This document shows positions 8,093 through 15,860 of a stretch of DNA of 26,519 nucleotides, piece after piece. The stretch is from JAUWVG01 sp964633715. Lineage in GTDB: Bacteria; Acidobacteriota; Aminicenantia; Aminicenantales; Aminicenantaceae. The stretch lies in assembly GCA_964633715.1 (NCBI GenBank), contig CAZWHQ010000051.1, positions 1 to 26,519 of the forward strand, written 5' to 3'. The notes under the pieces were generated by a model. It was not told the DNA's origin and searched no databases. It worked only from the letters and a program-made list of their open reading frames with translations. Every line of letters starts with the position of its first letter. Within the stretch, counting starts at the first letter, position 1. A program made the translations under genes and the position numbers.

Positions 8093-8754
8093 ATCAAAAA
8101 CAACTGCAAACTATCCTCCCCCCATCTTACGCAAAAGAATATGGATACCTGCACTTTTTGCCGCTTGTTGTCGTCTTCGTATTAATGACAATCCAAAGCT
8201 TTCCCACTAAACATGTTCCCGATATTGGAATCCCGGCTATCTTTCTTCTAGGAAGCTTTGTCGGCCTTTTCTGTGGACGTCCGTTCAATTTTTTCAAAGT
8301 GACTTTGGATGGAATCCAAGAAGCCATGCCAATCCTTTGCATCCTGGCAGGTGTTGGCATGTTTATCCAGATTATGACATTAACTGGAGGAAGAGGATGG
8401 ACAATCGTCTCTTTTCTCTCGCTTCCTCCTGTTTTCCTCTATCTTGGCATTTCTGTTTCCATGCCGCTGTTTGGTGCGGTTTCAGCGTATGGATCAGCGT
8501 CTATTCTGGGAGTCCCTTTTATTCTGGCTCTGATCAGCAAAAACACAATTTTCACATCTGCCGCTCTTTCAGCTATTGCCGGACTTGGTGACCTTATGCC
8601 TCCGACAGCCTTGGCGGGCATATTTGCTGCACAGGTTGTAGAAGAAAAAAATTATTTTAAGGTCCTCTGCTTTTGTATTTTTCCCGCTTTCTTTTTATTG
8701 GTAATGGGATTAGGAGTCCTTTTTCTTGCTCCTTTGCTAGACAAAATTTTATAG
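8065..8754 (+). CDS. TRAP transporter large permease (DctM-like), C-terminal part after a frameshift
   Basis: 229 residues carrying the second half of the DctM-like permease. It has a cytoplasmic loop (KDVQILDQKQL), then about six membrane segments including GIQEAMPILCILAGVGMFIQIMTL and the second PP hairpin AGLGDLMPPTALAGIFAA. The symmetry of this hairpin with GMLAPP in the first half is what the family shows. The nominal TTG start at 8065 has no ribosome site and lies inside the loop, so independent initiation is unlikely. This is the continuation of the preceding frame through a frameshift or an unresolved base error. The stop is four bases before the small membrane protein gene at 8759. 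Confidence 0.85.
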   Translation: MGYKDVQILDQKQLQTILPPSYAKEYGYLHFLPLVVVFVLMTIQSFPTKHVPDIGIPAIFLLGSFVGLFCGRPFNFFKVTLDGIQEAMPILCILAGVGMFIQIMTLTGGRGWTIVSFLSLPPVFLYLGISVSMPLFGAVSAYGSASILGVPFILALISKNTIFTSAALSAIAGLGDLMPPTALAGIFAAQVVEEKNYFKVLCFCIFPAFFLLVMGLGVLFLAPLLDKIL

Positions 8755-8758
8755 AACA

Positions 8759-8902
8759 ATGAATATATTATATCGCTTGATCGTGCTCTTTCTCACAATC
8801 CATCTCGTCTTTTATTTGTTCCGTGAGAAAAAGTTCTGGGCTCAGGTCAGCGCAACTATTATTATCGTTTTGTTTCTTCTCCGCTTGTTCTTAGTGAAGT
8901 AA
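8759..8902 (+). CDS. Small two-helix membrane protein, 47 residues
   Basis: An ATG frame of 47 codons exactly filling the gap between the permease (stop 8754) and the deacylase (start 8910), with 4- and 7-base spacers. The protein has two hydrophobic stretches (about residues 4-21 and 30-45). They are separated by a short charged turn, FREKKFWAQ, and the protein ends in LVK. It matches no family I know. Its position inside a tight operon and its clean hydrophobic pattern argue for a real gene. It could be an accessory subunit of the permease, since no DctQ-type small subunit gene is otherwise present. No strong ribosome site is visible, so expression by coupling to the permease gene is likely. 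It is below the length cut-off of many gene finders. Confidence 0.6.
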   Translation: MNILYRLIVLFLTIHLVFYLFREKKFWAQVSATIIIVLFLLRLFLVK

Positions 8903-8909
8903 AACAGTC

Positions 8910-10043
8910 ATGGTAAAAATAAAAAGACATCATATCCTTGGTTCCGTTTTTCTGCTTGGAGCCATAGCGATAGGCTATTTTTCAGGAAAAAGTTTCACGG
9001 CGATGCACAGAGAAGACCCCATTTTTCCTAGCCGCGGTTTGTCAGCAAAAAAAATGTTGAGTGAATATTTTCCAAAACTGAAGAAAACTCCAGGGGATAC
9101 CCCTGTTTTCATCTTTCAAGGAGAACAGCCTGGAAGAAACATCTTTATTCTCGGAGGCACACACCCCAATGAACCTGCCGGCACTATCACCGCCGTTCTT
9201 CTTATAGAAAATATTCAGGTCCAGACGGGAAAGGTGGTTATCATTCCTTGGGGCAACCACAGTGGTTTTACTCATAACGATCCATTTGAAGGAAGTCCAC
9301 AACATTATTCCATTACAACTCAAGACGGACAGAGGTGGTTTAAATACGGATCACGTTTGACCAATCCCATACACCAATGGCCGGATCCAACCGTTTTTGT
9401 CAATCCGGGTGGACAGAAATTGGCGGGAACAGAATGCCGCAACCTCAACCGCAGCTATCCAGGTAGAAAGAATGGCAATCTGACTGAGAAAATCGCCTAT
9501 GGAATTATGGAGGTTCTTAAAGCGGAAAAAATCGATCTGGCTGTGGACCTCCATGAGGCCGCACCGGAATATCCCATCATAAATGCCATCGTCTTCCACG
9601 ACAACAGTGCCGAGATCGCTTCAATCGCCTATATGGAACTTCAGATGTCGAATTTGGAATTTCGCCTTGAGGCCTCTCCCGTGAACCTGCGAGGACTGAG
9701 TCATCGGGAGTGGGGAGATTTTGCCTTGGTCAAATCTGTCCTCTTAGAGACCGCAAACGCCTCTCATGGACGTTTGAAGGGAAAATCCTCTGCCTCACTC
9801 ATCACTGAGGGAAAGGATAAAAATTACGTCCGAGCCGATAAGCTCGGACGGCTGTTCGTTCCATTTAAAGAAGAAGGAATACCGCTCAAGCAACGGGTGG
9901 GACGACATCTCGCATCAATAGAAGCCCTCATTTCTGCTCTCCAAGAAGTGGATCCGGCAAAATTTTTCGCCATCCATGGCGTTCCGTCGGCCGAGCGTGT
10001 AAAAATTGAAGGAATCGGACAATTTTTGGCTCCTTCAAAATGA
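8910..10043 (+). CDS. Membrane-anchored M14 deacylase (succinylglutamate desuccinylase/aspartoacylase family)
   Basis: 377 residues. An uncleaved-looking signal anchor (about residues 9-26) puts the catalytic domain outside the membrane. Zinc ligands of the family are clear: H85 and E88 in GGTHPNEPAG and H215 in DLHEAAPEYP. The substrate-binding CRNLNRSYPG motif is present, and a late Glu in SVLLETANASHG probably serves as the general base. Relatives hydrolyse N-acyl amino acids (N-succinylglutamate, N-acetylaspartate) or other carboxypeptidase-like amides. The exported location makes a classical AstE role in cytoplasmic arginine breakdown unlikely. It is the last gene of the tightly packed run, seven bases after the small membrane protein. 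Together with gamma-glutamyltransferase and the TRAP permease it suggests periplasmic release of an acid or amino acid for uptake. Confidence 0.85.
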   Translation: MVKIKRHHILGSVFLLGAIAIGYFSGKSFTAMHREDPIFPSRGLSAKKMLSEYFPKLKKTPGDTPVFIFQGEQPGRNIFILGGTHPNEPAGTITAVLLIENIQVQTGKVVIIPWGNHSGFTHNDPFEGSPQHYSITTQDGQRWFKYGSRLTNPIHQWPDPTVFVNPGGQKLAGTECRNLNRSYPGRKNGNLTEKIAYGIMEVLKAEKIDLAVDLHEAAPEYPIINAIVFHDNSAEIASIAYMELQMSNLEFRLEASPVNLRGLSHREWGDFALVKSVLLETANASHGRLKGKSSASLITEGKDKNYVRADKLGRLFVPFKEEGIPLKQRVGRHLASIEALISALQEVDPAKFFAIHGVPSAERVKIEGIGQFLAPSK

Positions 10044-10074
10044 AGCTAAGTTAAGATTTTATCTATATTTAGGA

Positions 10075-10103
10075 TTGACAAGACCCCTCATCTAGGTTAG
10101 GAT
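10075..10103 (+). promoter_or_regulatory. Sigma-70 promoter for the rpsA operon
   Basis: A perfect -35 TTGACA (10075-10080), a 17-nt spacer and TAGGAT (10098-10103, four of six). Transcription would start near 10110, giving a leader of about 70 nt before rpsA. It lies in the only sizeable gap between the deacylase and rpsA and marks a new transcription unit. Confidence 0.6.
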
Positions 10104-10180
10104 AACCCATCATATTTTTTTAACAATGAAAGTCACAACGGCTAGAAAATCTTGAATATGTAAAGGGAGAAAGTGGTCTA

Positions 10181-11947
10181 ATGTCAGAACTAACTAAGTC
10201 AACAAAAGAAGAAAATCTGTCCTCGAAAGAATACGAGGACCTCTTGGATAAATACCAAATCAGTTCTTCAGAACTGACTCCGGGGAAATTGGTCAAGGGA
10301 AAAGTCATAAAAGTGACACCTGCTTACGTCCTCGTAGATGTCGGATTCAAATCCGAAGGCATGATTCCCGCCGAGGATTTTGACGATCCCGAGGATATGA
10401 ATAATTTTAATCCAGGCGATGAAGTCGAGGCCATCCTTGAAAGGAGTCACGCAAAGGAAGGTTACTTGCTTCTCTCCAGGAAAAAAGCCATCGCTGTCAA
10501 AGCCTTGAACAACCTAGAAAAAGCATACCAAAACAATAATTGGATCATTGGAAAAGTAACCGAAAAAATAAAAAATGGTTACTTGGTCAATGTTGGAATA
10601 GATACATTCCTGCCCGAATCTCATGCAGACATCAGGATTGTCAAGTCTCCCGAAAAACTCATCGGCAACAGGTATAAATTTAAAGTCATTAAATTTGACC
10701 GGAAAACGGAAAATGCAGTCCTATCGAGAAAACTTCTCCTCCAAGATGAAAAAGAAAAAAGAAAGATCCAACTTTTTTCTCAATTGAGCATAGGAAAAAA
10801 AGTTAAAGGACAAGTCAAATCGCTGACGAACTTCGGAGCATTTGTCGATATCGGAGGTATCGAAGGCCTGCTTCATGTGTCCGATATTTCCTGGGGAAAA
10901 CTCAACCATCCCTCTTCACTTCTCCATATCGGGCAAGATGTGGAAGTCATTATTCTCGACTTCAACGAAAAAGAGGAAAAGATTTCATTGGGACTCAAAC
11001 AGCTGGTTCCTGATCCTTGGGAAGATATCGAAAGCCGGTACCATGTCCAACAGCAAATTCAGGGAAAAGTAGTCAGTCTCACCGATTTCGGAGCTTTTAT
11101 TGAACTGGAAGAAGGCATCGAAGGACTGATCCATATTTCAGACCTGTCATGGTCTAGGAAAATGCTCCACCCTAAGAAAGTCCTAAAAGTTGGAGAAGAT
11201 GTTACAGTGGCTATTCTCTCCATACAAGCAAAAGCAAAACGAATCTCCTTGGGTTTGAAGCAGGTCAATCCTCATCCCCTTGAAATATTCCAACAGGCCT
11301 ATAGTCCTGGATCTCGAGTCAAGGGAAAAATTACAAACATCACCGATTTTGGGGCTTTTTTAGAGGTGGAAAAGGGCATCGAAGGACTGATCCATATTTC
11401 AGATATCAGTTGGGAAAAGATTAAACATCCTTCTGACAAGTTGAAAATAGGAGAAGAGGCAGAAGCTATTATCCTGAACATTGATGTGGCCAAACAAAAA
11501 TTATCTCTTGGTATTAAGCAGTTAGAAGGAGACATCTGGGAGGACTTCTTCGATCGCCATAGAGTTGGAGATATTGTCAAAGTTAAAATTGTTAGGATTG
11601 TGGATTTTGGTGTGTTTGCAGAGATTACTCCGGGAATTGAAGGCGTTGTATTCCTCTCGGAACTGGATGACAAAAAAATCGAAAATCCATCCGAAGTATT
11701 TTCCATTGGAGATGAAAAATCGGCTAAAATTCTAAAATTGAGCCAGCAAGATAAAAAAATCTCCCTCAGTTTCAGACAAGCGCAACTCGAGATGCAGAAA
11801 CGGGATTATCAAAAGTATATGGATGGGCAAGACAATCGCCACACTCTTGGCGATATCATGAAAGACCAGTTTGATAAAATCACAACCACCAAAAAAACGG
11901 AAAACAAAAAGGTAAGCAAAAAGGAGGAAAAAAATGATAAAGGCTGA
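10181..11947 (+). CDS. rpsA: Ribosomal protein S1 with six S1 domains
   Basis: A 588-residue S1 that binds mRNA on the 30S subunit and helps initiation on weakly structured or SD-poor messages. Six S1 OB-folds follow in order from about residues 31, 115, 200, 287, 373 and 459. The later ones share the FGAFxxxxxGIEGLxHISD core, and the first two are more diverged, as usual for ribosome-binding domains. A Lys/Glu-rich tail ends the protein. The ATG is preceded by a GGGAGA ribosome site. The last codons overlap the HU gene by 14 bases. Domains 4 and 5 share an exact 29-nt DNA repeat. A large role for S1 would fit the many genes here that lack strong ribosome sites. Confidence 0.95.
   Translation: MSELTKSTKEENLSSKEYEDLLDKYQISSSELTPGKLVKGKVIKVTPAYVLVDVGFKSEGMIPAEDFDDPEDMNNFNPGDEVEAILERSHAKEGYLLLSRKKAIAVKALNNLEKAYQNNNWIIGKVTEKIKNGYLVNVGIDTFLPESHADIRIVKSPEKLIGNRYKFKVIKFDRKTENAVLSRKLLLQDEKEKRKIQLFSQLSIGKKVKGQVKSLTNFGAFVDIGGIEGLLHVSDISWGKLNHPSSLLHIGQDVEVIILDFNEKEEKISLGLKQLVPDPWEDIESRYHVQQQIQGKVVSLTDFGAFIELEEGIEGLIHISDLSWSRKMLHPKKVLKVGEDVTVAILSIQAKAKRISLGLKQVNPHPLEIFQQAYSPGSRVKGKITNITDFGAFLEVEKGIEGLIHISDISWEKIKHPSDKLKIGEEAEAIILNIDVAKQKLSLGIKQLEGDIWEDFFDRHRVGDIVKVKIVRIVDFGVFAEITPGIEGVVFLSELDDKKIENPSEVFSIGDEKSAKILKLSQQDKKISLSFRQAQLEMQKRDYQKYMDGQDNRHTLGDIMKDQFDKITTTKKTENKKVSKKEEKNDKG
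11114..11142 (+). repeat. 29-nt exact repeat in rpsA, copy 1
   Basis: Identical to 11375-11403; it encodes GIEGLIHIS in S1 domain 4. The copies are 261 nt (87 codons) apart and in the same frame. Exact identity, including third codon positions, suggests recent conversion or duplication between domains. Confidence 0.85.
11375..11403 (+). repeat. 29-nt exact repeat in rpsA, copy 2
   Basis: Second copy of the repeat at 11114-11142, in S1 domain 5, in the same reading frame. Confidence 0.85.
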
Positions 11948-12209
11948 TTTAATCAACAAAATCGCGGCAAAAATGGATATTTCCAAGCAAGAGGCAGAAA
12001 CAGGAGTGAACCTCTTCTTTCAGACTATTAAAGAAGCCATAGAAAGGGGGGAAGAAATCGAGCTAAGAGGATTTGGCAGTTTTCGTTTCCGACAAAGAGA
12101 AGCGCGTTCGGGGAGAAATCCTCGCACAGGTGAACCGGTCCAGGTTCCATCCAAAAAAGTACTCTACTTTAAGCCCAGCAAACACTTGAAAAATCTGTTC
12201 AACAAATAA
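11934..12209 (+). CDS. HU/IHF-family DNA-binding protein
   Basis: A 91-residue nucleoid protein of the HU/IHF fold. The signature IELRGFGSFRFRQREARSGRNPRTGEPV holds the DNA-minor-groove arm with RNP at its tip, followed by VPSKKVLYFKPSKHLK. It bends DNA as a homo- or heterodimer. I cannot separate HU from an IHF subunit by sequence alone, although an rpsA-adjacent copy is IHF-beta in proteobacteria. A strong AAGGAGG (11921-11927) lies six bases before the ATG, inside rpsA. The stop overlaps the HIT gene as TAATG. Confidence 0.94.
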   Translation: MIKADLINKIAAKMDISKQEAETGVNLFFQTIKEAIERGEEIELRGFGSFRFRQREARSGRNPRTGEPVQVPSKKVLYFKPSKHLKNLFNK

Positions 12210-12718
12210 TGGAATATATTTTAACTCCATGGAGAGAAAAATACGTCAAAAATGTTTACAAAATGAAAAAATGCATCTTTTGTCGTGCCCTTGATTTGAA
12301 AAATGATCGAGAGGCATTTATTCTCTACAGGGGTTCCAAGAATTTTATCCTCCTGAACAAATACCCTTATACACCTGGACACCTCATGATTGCGCCCTAT
12401 GAACACCTCGATACTGTAGAAAAGGCAGACAAAAAAACCACAGATGAGCTCGGAGAGCTTCTCAAGCTGTGTCTAAAAATATTAAGAACCCAATATGAAC
12501 CTCACGGCTTTAATGCCGGCATGAATATCGGACACAGCGCAGGAGCCGGAGTTGCCGATCACTACCATCTCCATATCATCCCCCGTTGGACTGGTGACTC
12601 CAGTTTTATGCCTCTGGTCGGAAAAACCAAACACTTCATCGAAGATCTAAACACAACTTATAATGAGCTCTCGGTCCACTTCAATAACAAAAACAAAAAA
12701 AAAAGAGAGAACAAATAA
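12209..12718 (+). CDS. HIT-family nucleotide hydrolase/phosphorylase
   Basis: A 169-residue histidine-triad protein. The catalytic triad is HYHLHIIPR (H118, H120, H122), with H120 expected as the nucleophile. An N-terminal CIFC may bind zinc, and LLNKYPYTPGHLMIAPYEH is the conserved nucleotide-binding region. Relatives split dinucleoside polyphosphates such as Ap4A, or adenylated intermediates. The extended N-terminus and MNIGHSAGAGVADHYH favour the Ap4A phosphorylase-like group. It sits between HU and an acyl-CoA dehydrogenase, with a one-base overlap upstream and a one-base gap downstream. The last 15 residues are Lys-rich and probably disordered. Confidence 0.92.
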   Translation: MEYILTPWREKYVKNVYKMKKCIFCRALDLKNDREAFILYRGSKNFILLNKYPYTPGHLMIAPYEHLDTVEKADKKTTDELGELLKLCLKILRTQYEPHGFNAGMNIGHSAGAGVADHYHLHIIPRWTGDSSFMPLVGKTKHFIEDLNTTYNELSVHFNNKNKKKRENK

Positions 12719-12719
12719 C

Positions 12720-13862
12720 ATGGACTTTGAACTGACAGAGGAACAAAAACTCGTCCTGGATATGATGAAGGATTTTGCCAATAAAGAAATTCTGCCCAAG
12801 GGAAAAGAACTGGAAGATTTGCATAAATTCCCCAAAGAACTCCTCAAGAAAATTGCGGATATGGGAATTTTAGGCATGACTGTGCCCTCAGAATTTGGCG
12901 GCATTCAAACAGACGAACTTTCCTATATCCTTGCTCTTGAGGAGATCGGACGGGCACTCGCCTCTCTTTCTGTAATTGTATCAGTCCATTGTTCACTTTT
13001 TTGTTATGCCATCAATAAATTCGGCACCCAAAACCAGAAGGATAAATATCTCCCGCCTGCTGCTTCAGGACAGATCCTCGGAGCTTTCAGCTTAACTGAA
13101 CCAGGAGCCGGTTCAGACGCCACTCAATTGAAAACAAAGGCCAAAAAGGACGGAGATGTCTATGTGCTGAATGGCACAAAATCCTGGGTAACAAACGGAA
13201 GAGAAGCCGATGCTCTGATCCTATTTGCCAAGACAGAAAAAGACAAAGAAAAAAAAATCAGTGCGTTTATAGTGGACAAGGATACTCCAGGTCTAAATGT
13301 AAGTAGAATCGAAGAAAAACTTGGACTCCATGCCTCTCCCACAGCCCAAATTTCCCTGGAGAATTGCCAAATACCTTCAGAAAATCTGCTCGGAGAAGTA
13401 GGCCAAGGGACAGCCATTGCCTTCCAGTGCCTGGACCACTCAAGAATTGGAATTGCAGCCCAATCGGTAGGATTAGCACAGCGAGCCCTGGATGAGGCCG
13501 TAATATATGCCAAAACCCGGGAAGCCTTTGGAAGCCCTATATCAGGCCTGCAGACCATCCAGTTCATGATTTCAGATATGGCCGTTCAAACTGAAGCCGC
13601 CAGGCTTCTCACATATCAGGCCGCTTGCCTATTCGATAAGGGAAAACCTTTTGCCAAGGAATCTTCTATGGCCAAACTCTTCGCTTCCGAAGCAGCAAAC
13701 AAAATCGCCTATACGGCTCTTCAGATCCATGGTGGGTATGGATATTCTAAAGAGTATATAGTCGAACAGCTATTTAGAGACGCCCGAGCATTTTCGATCT
13801 ATGAGGGAACATCTGAGATCCAGAGACTTGTGATTTCCAGATATCTCCTTAAAGAATTATAA
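12720..13862 (+). CDS. Acyl-CoA dehydrogenase
   Basis: A 380-residue FAD enzyme that oxidises acyl-CoA to trans-2-enoyl-CoA and passes electrons to ETF. Seen in order: DFELTEEQKLVLDMMKDFA, the first signature AFSLTEPGAGSDA, WVTNGREADALI, the R-AFG-x-PI motif TREAFGSPISGLQ, and the second signature QIHGGYGYSKEY. The catalytic base is Glu362 in IYEGTSEIQ, the position used by short-chain (butyryl-CoA type) enzymes. The start was set to the ATG at 12720, because that gives the standard family N-terminus one base after the HIT stop; 19 open codons upstream belong to the HIT overlap. Chain-length preference is uncertain. Confidence 0.95.
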   Translation: MDFELTEEQKLVLDMMKDFANKEILPKGKELEDLHKFPKELLKKIADMGILGMTVPSEFGGIQTDELSYILALEEIGRALASLSVIVSVHCSLFCYAINKFGTQNQKDKYLPPAASGQILGAFSLTEPGAGSDATQLKTKAKKDGDVYVLNGTKSWVTNGREADALILFAKTEKDKEKKISAFIVDKDTPGLNVSRIEEKLGLHASPTAQISLENCQIPSENLLGEVGQGTAIAFQCLDHSRIGIAAQSVGLAQRALDEAVIYAKTREAFGSPISGLQTIQFMISDMAVQTEAARLLTYQAACLFDKGKPFAKESSMAKLFASEAANKIAYTALQIHGGYGYSKEYIVEQLFRDARAFSIYEGTSEIQRLVISRYLLKEL

Positions 13863-13868
13863 GGAGAT
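13843..13868 (+). other. 9-bp inverted repeat at the end of the acyl-CoA dehydrogenase gene
   Basis: ATCTCCTTA (13843-13851) and TAAGGAGAT (13860-13868) are perfect complements around an 8-nt loop. The stem includes the stop codon and an AAGGAG. No T-run follows, so it is not a classical terminator; it may stabilise the upstream mRNA 3' end or modulate read-through to ppiD. Confidence 0.45.
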
Positions 13869-13892
13869 GAGTCATAGGTATGAGGTAAAACC

Positions 13893-15824
13893 ATGTTAAA
13901 ATCGATGAGACAGAATGTGAAATCTTTAGCTCCCATACTGTGGTTTGTAATCGCCGCTTTTATTGTATCTATATTTGCCGTCTGGGGAGGTGGAGGAGAA
14001 ATTGGAGGAAAAAGAGCGTCCAATACACTAGCGACGGTGGGGAGAGAAAAAATATCAGCCAGCCTTTACTACCAGACTCTCCAAATGCAGCTTGAGAATA
14101 TGAAAGAACAATTCTCTGAATTGGACACACAATTCATCCAGCAGCTTAATATTCCTCAGCAGGTTCTCGAACAGCTCATTCAGCAAACACTCATTCTTCA
14201 AGCATCCAAGGAATTGGGTATTGAGGCCACAGATGAAGAAGTCGCTGAAAAGATTAGAAGTCTCCCTGGCCTTCAGAGGGACGGGAAATTCATAGGATTT
14301 GAAGAGTACAAAAAAATTCTTGAGTGGAATCGATATAATATTTCTGATTTTGAAGAGAGTTTAAAAAGGGATATCAGGATTGAAAAGGTTGTAAAAGTGA
14401 TCACATCCGGTGTGACTATCTCTCCCGATGACCTTTGGGAAGCATACAAAAACAACAATGAAACGGCAAAAATTGAATACATTGTCAGCGAAACGGCGAA
14501 GATGGAGATAGAAGAAGAGTTTACACCCGAAGAACTCAAAACCTTTTATGAAGGACAAAAAAACGAGTATAAAATCCCGGAAAGAAGAGAAGCTGACTAC
14601 GTTTTTTTTGTCACTGATGATATGAAAACCGAGATGGACTTGACTGACTCTGAGATAGCCAAGTATTACGAAGACAATCTGACACAGTTCCAGGATCCTG
14701 AAAAAGTCAAAGTCAGCCGAATCTTTCTCCCACTTGAAAACAAGGAAATGGATGCCGTGAAAGCCGAAGCCCAGGAAATTTTGGGCCGCATCAACAGTGG
14801 AGAAAACTTTGCCTCCCTCGCACAGATTTTCTCGAAAGATGATAAAGCCATAGATGGAGGAGACTGGGGCCTTTTTGACTGGAGAAGTCTGCCTGCAACT
14901 GAACAGGATGAGATTGTTCAATTGGATGCAGGAGCCCTATCCAATCCTATTGAACTTCCGGATGGAGTTTCCATCCTCAAGGTCACACAAAAGGAACCCG
15001 CAAAGCAGCAGGCATTAGAAGATGTCACTGAAAGAATCACCACCATCCTTAAGGATGAGAAGGCAAGAGAATTTGTAGATGAAAAGGCGGCCAGACTTGA
15101 AAAAGCGGCCAGAAAAGAAAAAAGCTTAACTCTTGCAGCCCAAAAGCTTGGACTTCAAATACAAAGCTCTGGGCTCTTGAAAGAGGGAGATTCTATTGAA
15201 GACATCGATCCTTCTGGATCGATCAGTTTTTCCCTGTTTCAGCTGGAAAAAGACGCCATATCGACACCTATTTTTACATACAAAGGTGTTGGCATTGCCC
15301 AACTCAAAAAAATTGAGGCCCCACGCCCTGCAGAATTTGAGGAAATTGAAGAAGAGGTGAAGAATGACCTCCTCGATGACAGGAAAAAAACAAAAGCCCT
15401 CGAGACTATCAATAGAGTCAAAGCGGAATTCGGCAGAAAAGATTTTGTGGAACTTTCAGAGGACTTCAATCTCGAGTATAAAACTGTCGAGGAGCACAAA
15501 CGGAATCAATATATCGGACTGGTCGGCAATAACGCGGAGATTGACAAACTGGCGTTTTCGCTTCCCCTTGAACAGGTCAGCGATCCAGTCGCCTTTCCCG
15601 ATGGATATACTCTGGTGCGTGTGCTCGACCGCAAGACAGTAACAAAAGAGGATTTTGAAGCCAACAAAGATACAGAAAGAGAGACTATCCTGGAATCAGA
15701 AAAAAACAAGTTCATAATGTCCTATCTGACAAAAATGAGGGAGGAGAAGGGAGTCAACATCAAGTACGACCTTTTCTTTCAGATCAATACAGAGGTCATT
15801 TCCAGATACACTAAAAATCAATAA
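13893..15824 (+). CDS. PpiD/SurA-like periplasmic folding factor (peptidyl-prolyl isomerase)
   Basis: A 643-residue membrane-anchored chaperone. One membrane helix (about residues 14-32, ILWFVIAAFIVSIFAVWGG) leaves the rest in the periplasm. A SurA_N-like helical chaperone region follows (about 40-190). A parvulin domain is at about 270-365, with VKVSRIFLPLENK, SGENFASLAQIFSKD, GGDWGLFDW and LSNPIELPDGVSILKV. A second, degenerate parvulin-like segment may lie near 500-580 (FGRKDFVEL ... LVGNNAEIDKLAFSLP ... FPDGYTLVRVLD). The architecture is that of PpiD, which assists proteins leaving the Sec channel. The ribosome site GAGG lies eight bases before the ATG. It is the last gene of the rpsA operon. 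Confidence 0.92.
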   Translation: MLKSMRQNVKSLAPILWFVIAAFIVSIFAVWGGGGEIGGKRASNTLATVGREKISASLYYQTLQMQLENMKEQFSELDTQFIQQLNIPQQVLEQLIQQTLILQASKELGIEATDEEVAEKIRSLPGLQRDGKFIGFEEYKKILEWNRYNISDFEESLKRDIRIEKVVKVITSGVTISPDDLWEAYKNNNETAKIEYIVSETAKMEIEEEFTPEELKTFYEGQKNEYKIPERREADYVFFVTDDMKTEMDLTDSEIAKYYEDNLTQFQDPEKVKVSRIFLPLENKEMDAVKAEAQEILGRINSGENFASLAQIFSKDDKAIDGGDWGLFDWRSLPATEQDEIVQLDAGALSNPIELPDGVSILKVTQKEPAKQQALEDVTERITTILKDEKAREFVDEKAARLEKAARKEKSLTLAAQKLGLQIQSSGLLKEGDSIEDIDPSGSISFSLFQLEKDAISTPIFTYKGVGIAQLKKIEAPRPAEFEEIEEEVKNDLLDDRKKTKALETINRVKAEFGRKDFVELSEDFNLEYKTVEEHKRNQYIGLVGNNAEIDKLAFSLPLEQVSDPVAFPDGYTLVRVLDRKTVTKEDFEANKDTERETILESEKNKFIMSYLTKMREEKGVNIKYDLFFQINTEVISRYTKNQ

Positions 15825-15838
15825 CCGGACCAGACTGT

Positions 15839-15860
15839 CTTAAGAATCCGTTAAGTTTTT
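15839..15860 (+). terminator. Weak intrinsic terminator after ppiD
   Basis: A short stem CTTAA/TTAAG with a 7-nt loop followed by TTTTT (15856-15860). The stem is only five AT-rich pairs, so efficiency is doubtful. It lies where the ppiD and acyltransferase genes converge and overlaps the acyltransferase stop codon. Confidence 0.3.

Noticed and set aside
8065..8754. A separately translated half-size DctM protein forming a two-subunit permease.
   Set aside because: The only start is a TTG inside the connecting loop without a ribosome site, and the two frames overlap exactly where one polypeptide would continue; a frameshift explains it better.
13867..13899. Ten-codon frame (M-S-H-R-Y-E-V-K-P-C) between acyl-CoA dehydrogenase and ppiD as a leader peptide.
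   Set aside because: The AAGGAG overlaps its own start codon, giving no workable spacing, and nothing else supports it.
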